DNA of 64,000 nucleotides from Paracidovorax cattleyae (GTDB lineage Bacteria; Pseudomonadota; Gammaproteobacteria; Burkholderiales; Burkholderiaceae_C): NCBI RefSeq assembly GCF_900104515.1, contig NZ_FNJL01000008.1, positions 1 to 64,000 of the forward strand, read 5' to 3'. Shown piece by piece: positions 60,212 to 64,000 of this stretch (position 1 is its first letter; each line of letters starts with the position of its first letter). The notes under the pieces were generated by a model. It saw only the letters and a program-made list of their open reading frames with translations, ran no database searches and was not told where the DNA came from. The position numbers and the translations under genes were made by a program.

Positions 60212-60661
60212 TCAGTGGACGACGGGCTTGTGGGAGACCCGGCCCAGGAAGTGCAGCACGCCCTGCGCGGCCTGCCGCACCGGCTGGTCCGCGCTGGTTG
60301 CCAGCACGTTGTCGATCCAGTGCCGCCAGGCGGGGTCGCCGTTGAAGAGCAGCGTAAGCGCCAGGGCGACCTTGCTCACGCCGTCTTCCGGGTGGGTCTC
60401 GACGTGGTGCAGCAGCTGGTCGCGCTCCTTGCCCCGCTGGCCGGCCATGGCCAGCACGATGTTGCGGTAGAGCAGGTAGGTGCTGGAGTCCTCCAGCGTG
60501 GCCTCGACGGCGCGGCTGATGGTTTCCGCATCGCTGTCGACGCGGTACACGGTGCCCAGCAGCGCGACGCTCATCAGGTTGCGGTAGATCACCGGGTAGG
60601 GCGCTGACGTCGCCCCCGTGGCGGCGTACGGGGCGGGTGCGGAGTGGGGAGCGTGGATCAT
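60212..60661 (-). CDS. 149-aa hrp-cluster protein, TPR-like; possible needle/pilin chaperone
   Basis: Starts MIHAPHSAPAPYAATGATSA. After a Pro/Ala-rich 25 residues the protein is helical (LMSVALLGTVYRVDSDAETISRAVEATLEDSSTYLLYRNIVLAMAG, GVSKVALALTLLFNGDPAWRHWIDNVLAT, PVRQAAQGVLHFLG). The pattern of short helical pairs recalls SctG/PscG needle chaperones and HrpB1-type TPRs, but there is no clear family match. It sits directly before the triplicated pilin-like genes, 13 nt after hrpD6, so a role in handling those subunits is attractive but inferred. Confidence 0.62.
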   Translation of the reverse strand: MIHAPHSAPAPYAATGATSAPYPVIYRNLMSVALLGTVYRVDSDAETISRAVEATLEDSSTYLLYRNIVLAMAGQRGKERDQLLHHVETHPEDGVSKVALALTLLFNGDPAWRHWIDNVLATSADQPVRQAAQGVLHFLGRVSHKPVVH

Positions 60662-60674
60662 GGTCGTGCCTTTC

Positions 60675-60938
60675 TCACACCGCCAGCGTCGTGCCGTGCA
60701 GGGTTTCCCAGATCTTGCGGATCACGCGCTGCGAGGCCTGGAACGCATCGACCAGCTGGCCGATCAACTGGCGTTCGGCGTCGATCTGCGCCTGGATCCG
60801 CATCGCGCTGCTTTCGCGGGCCACTTCGTCGAAGTAGCGGATCATGGCGCGCGCGCGGTCTCCGCTGAGGTCTTCGCTCAGGGCCTGCTCGAGGTTCTCC
60901 AGATCGCTGAAAATGGTGGATTCGATGGATGCGGTCAT
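60675..60938 (-). CDS. hrpD6: HrpD6-like protein
   Basis: 87 residues starting MTASIESTIFSDLENLEQAL, entirely helical and charged (QAQIDAERQLIGQLVDAFQASQRVIRKIWETLHG). Size and position immediately after hrcD match HrpD6 of Xanthomonas (HrpX of Ralstonia nomenclature). Its biochemical role is not established; it is required for secretion in relatives. Recognition is mainly by order. Confidence 0.78.
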   Translation of the reverse strand: MTASIESTIFSDLENLEQALSEDLSGDRARAMIRYFDEVARESSAMRIQAQIDAERQLIGQLVDAFQASQRVIRKIWETLHGTTLAV

Positions 60939-60963
60939 GGTCTGAAAAGGTCTCTTGGGTTTG

Positions 60964-61950
60964 TTATCGGAAGGACGCCGGCTGGTCTGCCGAAGCGATC
61001 CGTGAACCGGACGTGAGCGAGAGGTGCTTCACCCCGTCCCGGGTCTGCATGTACTGCAGGCCGTCGGTTTCCATCAGCGCGCTCATGGCGGGCGGGCTGG
61101 CCGGCGGCCGCTGCGTCGCGGCCACGTCGATGCCGCGCACCAGCGGCGCCAGGTCGGTGGCCACGCGGGCCGCGTTCTGGCGCAGCGCGGAAAGGTTCGC
61201 CACCTCTCCCGTGATCGTGAACAGGCCGTTGCCTTGGTGCGCGATGCGCAGGCCGGGCTGGCCGAGCGCGTCGGCGATGCTCTGCGCGACTTCCGTGGCC
61301 GGTGCGAAGGACTGCACGATGCGGTCACCCTGGAACGTGGCCAGGCGCTGCCGCAGCGCGTCGGCATCGGAGGGCTGGCGCAGCAGGCCGCGCACCACCA
61401 CGCCGTCCCCCTGCTGCGCCACTTCGTAGCCCGCCACGGAAGTCTCGGCCAGGGCGCGTTCCACGCGCATCTTCAGCGGCTCGGGCGGCAGCACCGAGGT
61501 GAGTGCCTTGCGTTCGGCCGGGGTCTGGCCGAGGGGGGCGACGGCGGCGCTCAGTGCTGCCGTCATGAGGGCGGTGCCGACCACCGCGGAGGTGATGCGG
61601 GGCCACATCGACCGGACCTCGGCGGGTGCGGCGGCCACGACGGCGGGGGACAGGCGGGCAATGATGTCCGCATCGGCGGGCCAGGTGGCGTCGGCGGGGC
61701 CGGCGCACAGCACCACGTCGCCGAAGCGCCGGGGCGTGAAGTCGGCCAGTACGGCGGGGGCCTGCGCTCCTGCGGCTGCCGTTGCGATGTGGACCATGCC
61801 GTCGTCTCCAGCGTCGATGACCACCGGTTCGGCGGTCCAGTCGAGCAACTGGATGTCCGCCGTGTCGTCCGCGCTGATGTGGTGGCGCGTTGGGGTCAAA
61901 TCTATGCGGGCCCCGGCGTGCTGGCCGGTCAGGATACGAAGTTGCTTCAT
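60964..61950 (-). CDS. hrcD: HrcD (HrpD5/SctD) inner-membrane ring protein
   Basis: 328 residues starting MKQLRILTGQHAGARIDLTP, an FHA-like cytoplasmic domain. A single membrane helix (ITSAVVGTALMTAALSAAVAPL, about 125-145) leads to periplasmic BON/ring-building repeats (VAGYEVAQQGDGVVVRGLLRQPSDADALRQRLATF, LRIAHQGNGLFTITGEVANLSALRQNAARVATDL). This is the SctD layout. Forms the outer of the two inner-membrane rings and contacts HrcC. ATG overlaps the hrcC stop by 4 nt. Confidence 0.92.
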   Translation of the reverse strand: MKQLRILTGQHAGARIDLTPTRHHISADDTADIQLLDWTAEPVVIDAGDDGMVHIATAAAGAQAPAVLADFTPRRFGDVVLCAGPADATWPADADIIARLSPAVVAAAPAEVRSMWPRITSAVVGTALMTAALSAAVAPLGQTPAERKALTSVLPPEPLKMRVERALAETSVAGYEVAQQGDGVVVRGLLRQPSDADALRQRLATFQGDRIVQSFAPATEVAQSIADALGQPGLRIAHQGNGLFTITGEVANLSALRQNAARVATDLAPLVRGIDVAATQRPPASPPAMSALMETDGLQYMQTRDGVKHLSLTSGSRIASADQPASFR

Positions 61951-63998
61951 GGCTTGCGAACCTCCGGGGAGATCGAGGAAACGGTGGTCGGAGCACCCTG
62001 CGCCAGGACGCGGGGCGTGATCAGGAAAAGGCGCTCGGTGCGGCGGGTGAGGCGCTCCGTGTTGCGGAAGACACCGCCCACGACGGGCAGCTTGGACAGG
62101 CCCGGAACCGCGTTGTCCTGCGTGTTCTCCGATTCGACGGTGATGCCGCCGATCAGCAGGCTCTCGCCTTCGCGGACGTGGGCTTCGGTGCGGATCTCGG
62201 TCTTCTTGACCAGGGGGATCTGGTCCACCACGTTGGTCTCGAACGCGCCGTCCTCGATGTAGAGGCTCAGCTTGATGTTGTTCTTGCCCTCCACCGCGGT
62301 GACCTGCGGCGTCATCTGCAGCAGGGTGCCGGCCTCGATCTGGAAGAGGTTGGCCTCCAGGTTCCCGGCGACGCGCACGGTGGCCACGCGCTTTTCGCGC
62401 ATCACCGCCGCCCGGTTGGCGACGCCCAGTACGGAAGGCTTGGACAGGATGCGCGCCTTGCCCTGCGCTTCCAGTGCGTTCACGTTGGCCAGCAGGTGGC
62501 GGCCCGCGTCGAGCACGATGGTGCTGAGCGCGGCCGGCGTGCTCGGGCCCGGCAGGTTGGTGGCAATGTTGCTCGTGCCGGCCCGCAGCGACCAGTTCAC
62601 GCCCAGCGCATCCACGCTGTCGGAGTTGACCTCGATGATCGTGGCCTCCAGCTCGACGAGCTGCGGCTTCTGGTCCAGGCGGTGGATCAGCGATTCGTAT
62701 TCGTCCATCCGGTCGGCCCGGCCGTACACCACGACGGAGTTCGTGCCCTCGTCGGCCTCGAACCGGGGCGGCGCCTCTTCGGACTTGTCCGCGGCGGTGG
62801 CGGTGGGCAGGGACACCGGCTCCGGCGGGCGCATGCCCTCGGAAGGGTTGGCGCGCGGCAGCGGCGGCAGGAACTGGTTGGCCGCGGGCACGGGCACGTA
62901 GGCGCTCATCTTGCGGCGCGTCTGCTGCTGGATCTTCTCGATCACCTCGGCGCTCGTGGCCTTGGACGTCGCCAGCCCTTCACCGTCGTCCTTGCTGTAG
63001 AGCTTGCGCAGCGTGCTGGCCACGCCGGGCACCACGGAATCGCCCATCGAGCGGTCGCTGGCCGAGGCGAACTGCAGGGAAAAGACGCGCACCGTGCGCT
63101 CTGCGCTGGCCGTGACGCCGGCGTCCAGGGCCTCCAGCGCGGAACTCACCAGCTCCACGTGGCGGGGCGGTCCGGAGACATAGATCGTGCTGCTGGCGGC
63201 GTCGAAGCGGATGGGATAGCGCTTGTCTCCCACGTCCAGGGACTGCAGCATGGCCGTGAGCTGGTCGCGGCTGAACCCCTTGATGCGGAACATGCGGCTC
63301 TGGATGGACTTGCCTGGGTAGAAATACAGCGCCGAGCCGTCGTGGTACCAGAGCATGTTGTAGGCGCGCGCCACGCTGTCGAGGAACTCACGGGGCCTGG
63401 CGTCGAAGTTCGCGTTGACGATGCCGTCCAGCCCGTCCGCCACCACGGCCGGGATACCCTGGCTGGCGGCGAAATCCTGCAGGACGTCCGTGAGTCGCTT
63501 GTTCTCGGCGCGGTACACGAAGCGTCCGCGGTTGAGGGCGTCCGAAGCCCGCGAGGCGGGCGCGAGCGTCTCCAGCGCCCGTGTGGCGGGGATGGTCGGT
63601 ATCGCCACGGGGGACGCGGCGGCCGGAGCGGGCGCGCTGGCGGCGGCAGCACCGGCGGCTCCGGCCGAGAAGGTCGCCGCGGCCAGCGCGTGGTAGGAGG
63701 TGTGCTTGCGCGGCTGGGCCTTCTGCAGGGTGGCGCTGCGCTGGGCCGGGGCGGGCGTGGCGGCCTGGCTGGAGGGCGCGGTGTCCGTACCGGACGTGGC
63801 CAGCTCTGCGGCCGGCACCGCCAGGGCAGCGCCCGCGCCCGCCGAGGGCAGGCTCGAAAGGCTGGCGCTCAGGCGCAGCGAGGAGGCCTGGGCCGCGGGC
63901 AGGCCTGCCATGCCCAGCGCGAGCACCGCGCCGGCCAGCACGCCGCCGGTCATGCCGGCGGCTACGTGCCGTGGTCGGGGGGCGGAAAAGTTGGGCAT
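61947..63998 (-). CDS. hrcC: HrcC (SctC) outer-membrane secretin
   Basis: 683 residues starting MPNFSAPRPRHVAAGMTGGV; the start codon is 3 nt from the right edge. Signal sequence, then an Ala/Ser/Pro-rich spacer (~60-130), N-domains (RGRFVYRAENKRLTDVLQDFAASQGIPAVVADGL, SSTIYVSGPPRHVELVSSALEAL) and the secretin core (NSVVVYGRADRMDEYESLIHRLDQKPQLVELEATIIEVNSDSVDALGVNW, RILSKPSVLGVANRAAVMREKRV, EGESLLIGGITVES). Forms the outer-membrane channel. Promoter lies outside the window. Confidence 0.96.
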   Translation of the reverse strand: MPNFSAPRPRHVAAGMTGGVLAGAVLALGMAGLPAAQASSLRLSASLSSLPSAGAGAALAVPAAELATSGTDTAPSSQAATPAPAQRSATLQKAQPRKHTSYHALAAATFSAGAAGAAAASAPAPAAASPVAIPTIPATRALETLAPASRASDALNRGRFVYRAENKRLTDVLQDFAASQGIPAVVADGLDGIVNANFDARPREFLDSVARAYNMLWYHDGSALYFYPGKSIQSRMFRIKGFSRDQLTAMLQSLDVGDKRYPIRFDAASSTIYVSGPPRHVELVSSALEALDAGVTASAERTVRVFSLQFASASDRSMGDSVVPGVASTLRKLYSKDDGEGLATSKATSAEVIEKIQQQTRRKMSAYVPVPAANQFLPPLPRANPSEGMRPPEPVSLPTATAADKSEEAPPRFEADEGTNSVVVYGRADRMDEYESLIHRLDQKPQLVELEATIIEVNSDSVDALGVNWSLRAGTSNIATNLPGPSTPAALSTIVLDAGRHLLANVNALEAQGKARILSKPSVLGVANRAAVMREKRVATVRVAGNLEANLFQIEAGTLLQMTPQVTAVEGKNNIKLSLYIEDGAFETNVVDQIPLVKKTEIRTEAHVREGESLLIGGITVESENTQDNAVPGLSKLPVVGGVFRNTERLTRRTERLFLITPRVLAQGAPTTVSSISPEVRKP

Positions 63999-64000
63999 CA

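Overview
The window is high-GC DNA from a plant-associated betaproteobacterium. Gene content and order (an HrpX/HrpG-controlled group II hrp cluster, a quinate/shikimate cluster, Comamonadaceae-type housekeeping genes) suggest the Acidovorax/Paracidovorax avenae-citrulli group. That placement is inference from family knowledge; no database was searched.

Layout. Positions 1-5000 hold a chemoreceptor fragment, an RNA methyltransferase, a PIN protein and a YddA/SbmA-like ABC exporter. Positions 5100-11600 are a quinate/shikimate module: an IclR regulator diverges from two shikimate-dehydrogenase-like proteins, a 3-dehydroshikimate dehydratase fusion and an MFS transporter. Positions 11600-34900 are mostly housekeeping: kinase-like protein, SEC-C protein, SulP permease, second chemoreceptor, pncC-pgpA-DUF4139 chain, thiL, OmpA lipoprotein, ybdK with a cation/proton antiporter, gcr-apaG, rpe, gph, a chalcone-isomerase-like protein, and trpE with chorismate mutase. 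Inside this stretch lies an 869-residue protein (21010-23619) that looks like a type III effector.

From 34920 to the right edge is an almost complete type III secretion (hrp/hrc) locus. The regulators hrpX and hrpG diverge from an AT-rich 0.5 kb intergenic region. The hrcU-hrcV-hpaP-hrcQ-hrcR-hrcS-hpaA-hpaB block runs leftward and is almost entirely stop/start coupled. hrpB7-hrcT runs rightward from a divergent promoter pair. A second leftward block carries hrcC-hrcD-hrpD6-(149 aa protein)-three tandem copies of a 68 aa gene-(59 aa membrane peptide)-hrpB1-hrpB2-hrcJ-hrpB4-hrcL-hrcN. Between hrcT and hrcN, splitting the hrpB series, is a 7.5 kb island of secreted-protein genes: a harpin/pectate-lyase protein, an LRR protein, two CesT-like chaperones with a 571 aa effector/translocator candidate, and a 168 aa unknown.

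Four exact PIP boxes (TTCGB-N15-TTCGB), each with a YANNNT -10 element 30-31 nt downstream, lie before hrcU, hrpB7, the harpin gene and the chaperone/effector operon. A one-mismatch PIP precedes the LRR gene, and a weaker one precedes the distant 869 aa gene. The likely circuit is HrpG to HrpX to PIP promoters to apparatus plus cargo.

No rRNA, tRNA, CRISPR array or insertion sequence was recognised.
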